Source: JAVBRU01 sp031547595
Lineage (GTDB): Bacteria; Bacillota; Clostridia; Christensenellales; Aristaeellaceae
Direction: 5' to 3'
Assembly (NCBI GenBank): GCA_031547595.1
Contig: JAVBRU010000093.1
Location: 1 to 53,080 of the forward strand
DNA length: 53,080 bases
Below the pieces are notes generated by a model, which was not told where the DNA came from, searched no databases, and was given only the letters and a program-made list of their open reading frames with translations. Position 1 is the first letter of the stretch. The number at the start of each line of letters is the position of its first letter. Positions 1-6,635 of this stretch are shown in pieces. A program made the translations under genes and the position numbers.

Positions 1-561
1 ATTGAGGTCATGATACGTGCCAAAAGAAAGGGAGAATCGGCAAAATTCATCCTCATGTCGAGCGTTGACAACCCTTTTTTTGAACAGCAGGTGATGGACA
101 ACGGCGCGTCCTATTACATGCTCAAGCCGTTTGACATGAATTTGCTTGCGCGGCGCATAACGGTTCTTTCGGGCATCAACACGGGGGCGGAGCGGCCGAA
201 GAACGGCGGGTTTGATCTCGAGGTTATGGTGACCGATATCATCCATCAGATCGGCGTGCCGGCGCACATCAAAGGGTATCATTATCTGCGCGACGCCATC
301 CTCATGAGCGTCGAGAATAAAGAGATGATCAATTCGGTCACCAAGCTGCTCTATCCGGCGGTCGCCAAAAAGTACAGCACCACCAGCTCACGTGTCGAGC
401 GGGCCATCCGCCACGCCATCGAGGTGGCCTGGAGCCGTGGCCGGGTGGAAACGCTGAACAAAGCCTTTGGCTGCCGCGTGGCCTTCCCAGACGAAAAGCC
501 CACCAATGGCGAGTTTATTGCCCTGATTGCCGATAAATTATCTATGGACCGCACAGCATAA
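1..561 (+). CDS. spo0A: Stage 0 sporulation protein A (Spo0A), 5' truncated by window edge
   Basis: Spo0A is the master response regulator that commits Clostridia and Bacilli to sporulation by binding 0A boxes when phosphorylated. The reading frame is open from base 1, so the N-terminal half of the receiver, including the phospho-acceptor Asp, lies outside the window. What remains begins in the last third of the receiver, with the conserved Lys in YMLKPFD, then a linker and the Spo0A-specific effector domain (EVMVTDIIHQIGVPAHIKGY onward) with the recognition-helix segment TSSRVERAIRHAIEVAW. The gene ends in TAA at 559-561. The internal ATG at base 10 is a Met in the receiver, not a start. A strong hairpin covering the next gene's start follows 9 bases later. 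Identification is near certain from the effector domain. Confidence 0.97.
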   Translation: MEVMIRAKRKGESAKFILMSSVDNPFFEQQVMDNGASYYMLKPFDMNLLARRITVLSGINTGAERPKNGGFDLEVMVTDIIHQIGVPAHIKGYHYLRDAILMSVENKEMINSVTKLLYPAVAKKYSTTSSRVERAIRHAIEVAWSRGRVETLNKAFGCRVAFPDEKPTNGEFIALIADKLSMDRTA

Positions 562-570
562 TATAGGGTA

Positions 571-611
571 TCAAGGGAATTCTTCTTTATTGAAAGGAGG
601 GATTCCCTTGA
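571..611 (+). promoter_or_regulatory. 18-bp RNA hairpin that buries the SD and start codon of the next gene
   Basis: Bases 571-588 pair without interruption with 594-611 (15 Watson-Crick and 3 G-U pairs), leaving a 5-base loop at 589-593. The 3' arm contains the Shine-Dalgarno AGGAGG (595-600) and the TTG start codon (608-610) of the following gene. No T-run follows, so a simple terminator is unlikely. The arm begins 9 bases after the spo0A stop, within the footprint of a terminating ribosome, which suggests translational coupling to spo0A. The pairing is seen directly; the regulatory role is inferred. Confidence 0.6.
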
Positions 612-1807
612 ATCCATTTATGATAGAGGCATCCTCTTTGGAAAGCGCATACACCGCTATGGATGCGCTGGCCGTTCCCGATTGCGCGGACGCATTTGCT
701 GCGCCCCACAGCAAATGCCGCATCCTGACCCTGATCGCGCTGGAGAATGCCGCCCGCGCCGAGGCTGTAGCCGCGCTGAACGCCGCGCCCACGCAGGATG
801 CGCGAAGGCTGCTGTCGCTGACGGGCAGCATAGAAGCGCAGCAGGCCATGCGTCTGTGCACACTATTGCCCTCTGATGAAAGCGCCACCGGGCTGTGCGT
901 TCTGCGCGCGTTGGCGATGCTGGAGGTCACCTCCTCACTGGCGCAGATGTTACCCGAAAGCACTGTGCGGCAAAGCCTGCAGTTTTTGCTGCCGGAGCAG
1001 CTGGACGTATTATATCGCCTGTCCAACCTCCTGATGCTGCTGGAAGGCCGTGCTGCCGAAAAACTGCTGGGCGGCACTGCGGAGGTAATGCCGGGGCGGC
1101 CGCTGATCGCCTGTCACCGCCATCCTTTTGATGAAGTGCGCCTGCCGCTTGGCAAAGATGCCAATCCGCTGATGCGGCTCACCCCGCTCATTGTGGGTGC
1201 GCTGGCGGCCGAGCAGTATCAGGGCTATCTGCAGGCGGCGGCCGCGCAAAGCGGCGTGGCGCGTGATGTATATCTGCAGCTGGCACTGCATGCGCAGCAG
1301 CAAGAGGTGCATCTGCAAAGTCTGCTGCCGCCGGAAGATCCGCTGACGCGGCACTTGCAGCATGAATATGCCGAGTGCTATGTGTATCATTCTTTTGCAC
1401 TGGATGAACAGCACCCTGGCCTGCAGGCCTATTTTGCTGCACAGCTGCGCCATGAAGCAACACATCTTCAAAAGGCGGCGCAATTTGTGGAGAACCAAAC
1501 CCTGCTGGGTGAATTTCCGCCGCCGCTGTGCCTGGTGCCCAGCAAGGGCTTTTTGCGGGATATGCTGCAGCACATTGGCGTCACCGCGCTGCGCGAAAAA
1601 TATGTGCCGGTGGGCATCCTGCCGCGGGGAGCAGACTTCTACCGCTGCCAGAAGCGCCTGTGCCCAAGGGCCGAGGCTGTGGCCAGCCATCAGGCCGTGG
1701 CGTGCCTCATCGGGCAGTCGGGCAGCGATTACCGCTTCGAAATTGCGCCCCATCCCATCCGCGCATTACGCGATAGGGGACAGGACAATACGGAGGTCGG
1801 GCGATAG
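608..1807 (+). CDS. Unknown protein with ferritin-like helical pattern, 399 aa
   Basis: I do not recognise this family. The TTG start at 608 is chosen because AGGAGG lies 7 bases upstream; the next in-frame ATG (620) is too far from it. The protein has no signal peptide or membrane segment and is rich in Ala, Leu, Gln and Glu, so mostly helical. The stretch at about residues 195-300 carries spaced acidic and His residues (AAEQYQGY, QQEVHLQ, HEYAECYVYH, RHEATHLQ) that recall the E...ExxH metal-ligand pattern of ferritin-like four-helix bundles. Only RHEATH is a clean ExxH, so metal binding is a guess. The C-terminal 100 residues are a separate, Cys-containing tail. It follows spo0A and may be co-transcribed and translationally coupled through the hairpin at 571-611. 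A link to sporulation is suggested only by position. Confidence 0.7.
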   Translation: MNPFMIEASSLESAYTAMDALAVPDCADAFAAPHSKCRILTLIALENAARAEAVAALNAAPTQDARRLLSLTGSIEAQQAMRLCTLLPSDESATGLCVLRALAMLEVTSSLAQMLPESTVRQSLQFLLPEQLDVLYRLSNLLMLLEGRAAEKLLGGTAEVMPGRPLIACHRHPFDEVRLPLGKDANPLMRLTPLIVGALAAEQYQGYLQAAAAQSGVARDVYLQLALHAQQQEVHLQSLLPPEDPLTRHLQHEYAECYVYHSFALDEQHPGLQAYFAAQLRHEATHLQKAAQFVENQTLLGEFPPPLCLVPSKGFLRDMLQHIGVTALREKYVPVGILPRGADFYRCQKRLCPRAEAVASHQAVACLIGQSGSDYRFEIAPHPIRALRDRGQDNTEVGR

Positions 1808-1812
1808 TTATA

Positions 1813-1847
1813 CAAAAAAAGGACTGCGCAATGCAATCCTTTTTTAT
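1813..1847. terminator. Bidirectional terminator between convergent genes
   Basis: An A-run, GGA-C-TGC, a short loop, GCA-A-TCC and a T-run form a hairpin with one mismatch, flanked by A and T tracts on either side. It sits between the end of the unknown gene at 608-1807 and the end of rplS, so it can serve both strands. Confidence 0.7.
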
Positions 1848-1858
1848 GTGCAAGCACA

Positions 1859-2209
1859 TCAGCGGCGGCCAAGTTCCTTGATCTTTGCTGCCTTGCCCTG
1901 CAGGTTGCGCAGGTAGTACAGCTTGGCGCGGCGCACTTTGCCCTTACGGATGATTTCGATATGGTCTACACGGGGAGAGTGCAGCGGGAATGTACGCTCC
2001 ACACCCACGCCATAGGACATGCGGCGAACGGTGAACGTTTCGCGGCTGGAGCCGTTGCGCTTTGCGATCACAGTGCCTTCAAAGGCCTGCAGACGCTCGC
2101 GGTTGCCTTCCACAACTTTAACGAACACGCGGACGGTGTCGCCAATGCTGAAGCTCGGCAGATCGGTGCGAAGCTGTGCTTGCTCGATCGAACGGATAAT
2201 TTCGCTCAT
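1859..2209 (-). CDS. rplS: 50S ribosomal protein L19
   Basis: L19 lies at the 30S-50S interface of the ribosome and contributes to intersubunit bridges. The 116-residue product has the usual length and the family's signatures: FSIGDTVRVFVKVVEGNRER near the N-terminus, FEGTVIAKRNGSSRETFTVR in the middle and the basic KVRRAKLYYLRNLQGKAAKI near the C-terminus. The ATG at 2209 is preceded by GGAAGGAGG. In many Firmicutes rplS ends an rpsP-rimM-trmD operon; here it stands alone behind its own promoter (2286-2315) and converges with the gene downstream of spo0A. Base use matches its neighbours. Confidence 0.98.
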   Translation of the reverse strand: MSEIIRSIEQAQLRTDLPSFSIGDTVRVFVKVVEGNRERLQAFEGTVIAKRNGSSRETFTVRRMSYGVGVERTFPLHSPRVDHIEIIRKGKVRRAKLYYLRNLQGKAAKIKELGRR

Positions 2210-2285
2210 GGTGGTATCCTCCTTCCCTCATAGACGTTCATGCACGCCCCTGCGCGCAGCGGACCGCCCGTTTGTCACGAGGAAT

Positions 2286-2315
2286 AGTATACCACAGCTT
2301 GGGCGCTCTTGGCAA
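2286..2315 (-). promoter_or_regulatory. Sigma-A-type promoter for rplS
   Basis: On the minus strand TTGCCA (2310-2315) and TATACT (2286-2291) are 18 bases apart, close to consensus. The predicted transcript starts about 70 bases upstream of the rplS ATG. Confidence 0.75.
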
Positions 2316-2384
2316 GTCTTTTTTCAAGTTCCTTCTGCTTCTCTTTGCGTTTACTGAGTAAACACACGACAACACAGGCAGGCG

Positions 2385-2972
2385 CTATTTGCTGGGCCAT
2401 ACCTGAATGACGGTCATATCCTCGGGGGGTACTTCCTGCGTGGGCGTCAGGAATGTTGCCAGATATTCCTCCCGGATGCGTTTTTCAAATTCGTCCAAGG
2501 TCATGCCTTGATAGTAAGCGTATACCTTTGCCCTGTTTTCATAAGGGATGGAAATGCTGGTGCCAAGCTCCAGATTGACGCGGTCTATGATCAACTGAAA
2601 CGGCGCCAGCAGCACATCCAGTTCATCCTGAAGCACAAACACCAGCTTGGGATTCACCTGTACTTCGGTCATTTTTTCGTTTCCCGCCGATGGACCAGCG
2701 CCAGCGAGGGTGGCCAGATATTCTTCCTTGATTAATTTCTCGAATGCATCCAAAGACATGCCTTGATAATAGGCGTACACGCTCTTTTTGTTTTCCGGCG
2801 GAATATGGATATAGGAGCCCAGCTCCTGATTGACCGCATCAATCACTGCCTGATAAGGAGCCAGCAGGCTGTCAATATCAGCAGGATCCTGCTCCACGGG
2901 CAAGGCAAAAGCTACCGATGTGATACATACGCATAGGATAACGGCACATACTGTGGCGAGGTTTTTTGTCAT
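2385..2972 (-). CDS. Secreted two-repeat protein of unknown function, 195 aa
   Basis: The product has a cleavable-type signal peptide (MTKNLATVCAVILCVCITSV, likely cut after AFA) and two copies of a module of about 75 residues. Each copy runs DxLLAPxQxxIDxVNxELG, then IxIPxENxxxVYAYYQGM, then LDxFEKxIxEEYLAT. Each ends in a short Pro/Gly-rich linker and a MTxxQV strand. The repeats span about residues 31-105 and 115-190. The ATG at 2972 follows GGGGAGG. No catalytic motif is visible and I do not recognise the family. It lies alone behind its own promoter at 3006-3034. It may be a small extracellular binding or inhibitor-like protein, but that is speculation. Two near-identical modules imply a recent internal duplication. 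Confidence 0.8.
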   Translation of the reverse strand: MTKNLATVCAVILCVCITSVAFALPVEQDPADIDSLLAPYQAVIDAVNQELGSYIHIPPENKKSVYAYYQGMSLDAFEKLIKEEYLATLAGAGPSAGNEKMTEVQVNPKLVFVLQDELDVLLAPFQLIIDRVNLELGTSISIPYENRAKVYAYYQGMTLDEFEKRIREEYLATFLTPTQEVPPEDMTVIQVWPSK

Positions 2973-3005
2973 TGCCTCATCCTCCCCGACATAAGACGAT
3001 CATGC

Positions 3006-3034
3006 AATATAATTCAGTTATTCATACGAAACAA
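3006..3034 (-). promoter_or_regulatory. Promoter for the secreted two-repeat protein
   Basis: TTGTTT (3029-3034) and TATATT (3006-3011) on the minus strand have a 17-base spacer and lie about 35 bases upstream of the ATG at 2972. Confidence 0.65.
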
Positions 3035-3128
3035 GGGTATCATCTCCCATCCGCATAGGGCGCGTTCAAAAGCCGATACTTCAACACATATATCATAATA
3101 TGCTATTTTTAGTTTGTCAACAGCCTTG

Positions 3129-3157
3129 TTGCATAAATGCTGTTGGTATGTTATGAT
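3129..3157 (+). promoter_or_regulatory. Promoter for the GNAT gene
   Basis: TTGCAT (3129-3134) and TATGAT (3152-3157) are 17 bases apart. The predicted transcript start near 3164 lies downstream of an upstream in-frame start at 3137 and so supports the ATG at 3179 as the true start. Confidence 0.65.
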
Positions 3158-3178
3158 GCGTTTCAGGTGGTGATTCAA

Positions 3179-3667
3179 ATGGAAATTCGACATGCAAATC
3201 AGTACGATGGTTCTCTTATTGCACCCCTGATCGCAAAGTTCAGGGTGGAGCTCAAAGGCTATAAAGGGATTGCAGCAAAAGAAAACACAGATGCCGCGAA
3301 AGAAGAATTTTTGGAATACCTAAACGCGGGCTTTCCCGTTTATATTTGCCTGGACGAAGAAACCTGCGCAGGGTATCTGGTATGCCGTGTGGATGCGCCC
3401 AACGTGTGGGTAGAGTCATTATACGTGCTGCCAACGTACAGAAAAAAAGGCATTGCTAGCGCGCTGTATGCCAAGGCCGAGCAGCTGGCATTGTCTTACG
3501 GCGAGGACACCGTATACAACTACGTCCATCCCAACAACGATGCAATGATTGGCTTTCTCAGGAAGCGCGGATATACCGTGCTCAACCTGATTGAAATCAG
3601 AAAGCCCTATGAGGGCGAGGCATTACGTACGGCCATCCAAGTGGGTGACAATATATTCGATTACTGA
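3179..3667 (+). CDS. GNAT-family N-acetyltransferase, 162 aa
   Basis: This is a single-domain acetyl-CoA-dependent acetyltransferase of the GNAT fold, substrate unknown. The start at 3179 has AGGTGG 8 bases upstream and lies just downstream of the predicted promoter. The family shows in the central strand VWVESLYVLP followed by the acetyl-CoA pyrophosphate loop YRKKGIASALYAKAEQLA (the R/QxxGxG/A motif) and a late NDAMIGFLRKRGYTVLN segment typical of GNAT helix 4/strand 7. It is monocistronic, flanked by divergent and convergent genes. The C-terminal 15 residues (YEGEALRTAIQVGDNIFDY) extend past the usual fold. Family assignment is firm, the substrate is not inferable. Confidence 0.9.
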   Translation: MEIRHANQYDGSLIAPLIAKFRVELKGYKGIAAKENTDAAKEEFLEYLNAGFPVYICLDEETCAGYLVCRVDAPNVWVESLYVLPTYRKKGIASALYAKAEQLALSYGEDTVYNYVHPNNDAMIGFLRKRGYTVLNLIEIRKPYEGEALRTAIQVGDNIFDY

Positions 3668-3693
3668 TCGGATAAGCGTACCGGAGCATCCGC

Positions 3694-3817
3694 CTATATT
3701 TGAGCCTCCATTCTGGCAAGCAATGCGGATGCTTCCACCTGTTTGCTTTCTTTGAAAAGCTTCACAACCAAAGTCCTTCCAGATCGTTTGGACTGTACCC
3801 TTTTCTACACAAAACAT
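3694..3817 (-). pseudogene. Small gene of about 40 codons with a one-base frameshift
   Basis: A promoter (3851-3879) and GGAGG ribosome site precede an ATG at 3817 that opens MFCVEKGTVQTIWKDF. Right after this the frame becomes unlike protein, while the next frame gives VVKLFKESKQVEASALLARM, a typical amphipathic C-terminal helix, then a stop at 3694-3696. The span of 124 bases is 41 codons plus one base, consistent with a single extra base within the run CTTTGGTTG. Staying in the first frame runs on into the 3' end of the opposite GNAT gene. It could be a broken gene, a sequencing error or a programmed frameshift. The function of the intact peptide is unknown. Confidence 0.45.
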
Positions 3818-3850
3818 GGTAACCCTCCGCCTCATACGATATTGCCTGCG

Positions 3851-3879
3851 AATATAGCTCAAACATTGCTCTTGCACAA
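3851..3879 (-). promoter_or_regulatory. Promoter for the small frameshifted gene
   Basis: TTGTGC (3874-3879) and TATATT (3851-3856) on the minus strand are 17 bases apart, placing a start about 27 bases before the ATG at 3817. Confidence 0.5.
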
Positions 3880-3881
3880 GC

Positions 3882-3918
3882 AAAACTGCGCCGGAGGCAT
3901 GAAGCCCCGGCGCAGTTT
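3882..3918 (-). terminator. Terminator of the coiled-coil gene
   Basis: A perfect 12-bp GC-rich stem (3883-3894 with 3907-3918) followed on the minus strand by TTTTG lies 11 bases past the stop of the gene at 3929-6379. Confidence 0.8.
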
Positions 3919-3928
3919 GCATTGTAGG

Positions 3929-6379
3929 TCAATCTACACAGATATATTGCGCATCCACAAAGCCGCGGTAGAGCACATCTTCCAGGGTGACCTCCACATA
4001 CGCCCACTTGGTGTTCAGGTAGCCCAGCAGCAGCACGTCGGTGTTCTGCGGGATGACGGTGATAAAGCTGTTGCCATAGATCGGGTCATCCGTCAGGTGA
4101 CAGTTGGCATCCACATACACTTCGGCTTCCAGGAAGGTGAGGTTGGAATCATACATGCCTTCCTTGCCATAGATCGTGCCGAGGGCATCCAACGAGATGT
4201 ACCCCAGGCGGTAGCCGCCCTTGGTCATGGGATAACCGATCATCAGCCAGCCGTTTTCCACGCCGTACACGCGGGCGACGCCGCCAGCGCCGTACGCGGC
4301 TTTGCCATTGTTGGCGCGGTAGTAGTTTTCGCCGGGGCCGGTGTACACATCATACAGCTTGGAGAACTGCGCAATCGCATAGCGCTGCAGGATCAATGCC
4401 TGGGTGTTGTCGGGGGTATAGCGCTTGTTTTGCTCCTTCTTGGCAATCAGCGCGGCCAGCTGGCCCTGAAGCTCCGAAATGGTGCCTTCGCGGGCTGCCA
4501 GCGTTTGCTGGTATTCCTGCTTGGCGGTGGCATACTCGGCCTGCAGGCTGTCCATGGTGCCCTGCAGCGCGGCTAACGTGGCATCCTTGCTTTCCAGCAT
4601 GGCGGCATATTCTGCCTTGGCATTGGCCAAATCGCTTTGCAAGGCGGCGATGCTGCCCTCAAGGTTCGAAATGGCAGTATTTTTGCCGTCAATCTCTGTG
4701 GCATGCCCGGCTTTCGCCGCGGCCAGATCGCTCTCCAGCGCTGCCAGATTGCCCTCCAGCGTGGCAATGGCGCCTTCCTTGGCAGACAGCGTTGCGGCAT
4801 AGTCGGCCTGCGCGGCATCAAAGTCGCCCTGCAGTGCCGTCATATTGCCTTCCAGTGCGGTGATGGTCTGGTCCCGGCCGGCCAATTCCTGCGTGTAGGC
4901 AGCCTGCGCGGCATCCAGGTCGCCTTGCAGTGCCACTACGTTGCCTTGCAGGGTGCTGATTTCTGCGTCTTTCTGCAGCAGCTCTTCGCCAAAGCCTGCC
5001 TGCTCCGCCAGCAATCTGGCGATTTGCGCATCGCGATCGGCAAGATCGGTTGCACTCGTGTCCTTCGTGCCTTGCAACTCCGTTTGCAGGGCGGCAATGC
5101 TGCTTTGCAGGGCGGCGATTTCGGCATCTTTCTCGGCCAGGGTGTTGGCGTAGCCCGTTTGCAGATCGGTTAAGCTGGCCTGCACAATGGCAATCTCGCC
5201 CTCCAGGGCGGCGATTTTTTCGTCCCGCTGCTGAAGCACAGCGGCGTATTCGTTTTGGGCGGTAAGAAGCTCAGCCTGCAGGCTGGTTACCGAGCCCTCC
5301 AGCTTTGACATTTTGACCAGGCGATCCGCCTGCACCAGCAGCGATTCGCCATGCTTTACAGAGATATCGCTCTGCAGCGAGGCAATGCTGCCGGATAGCT
5401 CTGCAATTTTATCTTCCAGGCCGGAGACACGCGCATTTTTTTCTGTCAGCGCGGCGTCAAACTCCGTCTGCGCTGCCGCCAGATCGGCCTGCAGCGTGGC
5501 AATGTTGTCTTCCAAGGTGGTGATCATGCCGTCCTTGTCGGCCAACGTGCCAGCAAAGCCCGTTTGTGCCGCCGTCAAATCGCCTTGGAGTGTTTCAATA
5601 TTGGCTTCCAGTTCGGCAATTTTTTGATCTCTTTCTGTTAAAACGGCTTCGTGCGCTTCCCGTGAGGTGTCCAAATTGCTCTGCAAAGTGGCAATCGCGC
5701 CTTCTTTTTCGGTCAGATCAGTCTGCAAGGCAGCTACGCTGCCCTGAAGCTCCCGGATTGTTCCGTCTTTGTCTGTCTGGGCATCATCCAGCAGCTGCTG
5801 CTTGGCGGCAAGATCGGTCTGCAGCGCGGCTACGCTGTTTTGAAGCTCGCTAATGGTGCTGTCTTTGGCAAGCACGGCGGCATCAAGCTCTTGCTGCTTG
5901 GCGGCCAGGTCGCTTTGCAGGGCGGCCACACTGCCCTGCAGCTCGTCAAGCGCGGTTTCCCGCTCTGCCACGGCGTTGTCCAGCGCCTGCTGCTTGGTAT
6001 CCAAATCGGTCTTGAGTGCTTCCACATTGCCTTGCAGCGTCTTTAACTCTTCCTCGTGCTCGGCCAGGCGGGTGGAATACCCATCCTGTGTGGTCACCAG
6101 CTCCTCCTGCGCGGCATCCAAATCGCCCTGCAGGGTGGCCATGGAGCTCTCCAGCTCCGCAATGCGCACATCTTTATCCGTCAGCGCAACAATGTAGCCA
6201 TCCTGCGCGTTGGTCATGGCGCTCTGCGTATCTTTGAGGGTGTTGTCCAGTGCGTCCACTTTCGCCATCAACACCGTTTTATCTTCTTGCAATGTGTTTT
6301 GCCTGCCCCATAGAATTCCAACACCTACAATCGCTGCCACCAAAACGACAGCCAATACAATAATGACGGTGCGTTTCAT
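3929..6379 (-). CDS. Giant membrane-anchored coiled-coil protein with C-terminal SH3-like domains, 816 aa
   Basis: The protein has one N-terminal membrane segment (about residues 5-24, TVIIVLAVVLVAAIVGVGIL), then roughly 600 residues of continuous coiled coil built from repeats of about 35-42 residues with the core xxxLExxIAALQxDLxxAQ. A C-terminal region of about 160 residues without coils follows. This end has SH3-like beta features (LYDVYTGPGENYYRANNGKA, GWLMIGY, GYISLDAL, WAYVEV), probably two SH3b-like folds that in other proteins bind peptidoglycan. The ATG at 6379 is favoured over one at 6400 because GGGGAGGG sits 5 bases upstream. Inference: anchored in the membrane, the rod would span the periplasm-like space and place the SH3-like end at or in the wall. 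The transcript appears to begin with a hairpin (6426-6494). No named family is recognised. Confidence 0.88.
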   Translation of the reverse strand: MKRTVIIVLAVVLVAAIVGVGILWGRQNTLQEDKTVLMAKVDALDNTLKDTQSAMTNAQDGYIVALTDKDVRIAELESSMATLQGDLDAAQEELVTTQDGYSTRLAEHEEELKTLQGNVEALKTDLDTKQQALDNAVAERETALDELQGSVAALQSDLAAKQQELDAAVLAKDSTISELQNSVAALQTDLAAKQQLLDDAQTDKDGTIRELQGSVAALQTDLTEKEGAIATLQSNLDTSREAHEAVLTERDQKIAELEANIETLQGDLTAAQTGFAGTLADKDGMITTLEDNIATLQADLAAAQTEFDAALTEKNARVSGLEDKIAELSGSIASLQSDISVKHGESLLVQADRLVKMSKLEGSVTSLQAELLTAQNEYAAVLQQRDEKIAALEGEIAIVQASLTDLQTGYANTLAEKDAEIAALQSSIAALQTELQGTKDTSATDLADRDAQIARLLAEQAGFGEELLQKDAEISTLQGNVVALQGDLDAAQAAYTQELAGRDQTITALEGNMTALQGDFDAAQADYAATLSAKEGAIATLEGNLAALESDLAAAKAGHATEIDGKNTAISNLEGSIAALQSDLANAKAEYAAMLESKDATLAALQGTMDSLQAEYATAKQEYQQTLAAREGTISELQGQLAALIAKKEQNKRYTPDNTQALILQRYAIAQFSKLYDVYTGPGENYYRANNGKAAYGAGGVARVYGVENGWLMIGYPMTKGGYRLGYISLDALGTIYGKEGMYDSNLTFLEAEVYVDANCHLTDDPIYGNSFITVIPQNTDVLLLGYLNTKWAYVEVTLEDVLYRGFVDAQYICVD

Positions 6380-6425
6380 CCAGAGCCCTCCCCGTTTCAA
6401 GCTTTCTACCTGTAAGATACTCCGT

Positions 6426-6494
6426 GGATTTTCGTCCTATGTGGAAAAAAATAAACCAGATTAGTGTATTATTCTTCACATAACACGAAAATCC
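6426..6494 (-). promoter_or_regulatory. Long inverted repeat in the leader of the coiled-coil gene
   Basis: Bases 6426-6443 and 6477-6494 are inverted copies matching at 16 of 18 positions with a 33-base centre. With the promoter at 6506-6534 the RNA would begin about 5 bases before the stem, so the hairpin would form the very 5' end of the mRNA, an arrangement known to stabilise transcripts. It could equally be an operator. Confidence 0.5.
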
Positions 6495-6505
6495 TTGCAA
6501 TATGG

Positions 6506-6534
6506 AAATTAAATTTGTCGGTAAAAACTGCCAA
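6506..6534 (-). promoter_or_regulatory. Promoter for the coiled-coil gene
   Basis: TTGGCA (6529-6534) and TAATTT (6506-6511) on the minus strand are 17 bases apart. The leader to the ATG at 6379 would be about 120 bases. Confidence 0.5.
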
Positions 6535-6591
6535 CAAAAGAAACCTTCGCTACACAGAAATGTAACAAACCTTGGGCTGCTTCAAAAGTGA

Positions 6592-6624
6592 AAAAAATCG
6601 CTGCGCAAAGCACAGCGATTTTTT
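6592..6624 (-). terminator. Terminator after the EF-G-like gene
   Basis: A perfect 12-bp stem (6592-6603 with 6613-6624), loop of 9, with A/T runs on each side, 11 bases past the stop of the EF-G-like gene. Confidence 0.85.
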
Positions 6625-6635
6625 GTAAAAGAATA

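Noticed and set aside
527..607. In-frame TTG at 527 as start of the gene after spo0A
   Set aside because: It lies within spo0A without a ribosome site; TTG at 608 has AGGAGG at ideal spacing.
3743..4576. 277-codon plus-strand frame at the end of the coiled-coil gene
   Set aside because: It overlaps a terminator and the antisense of the SH3-like region; no ribosome site.
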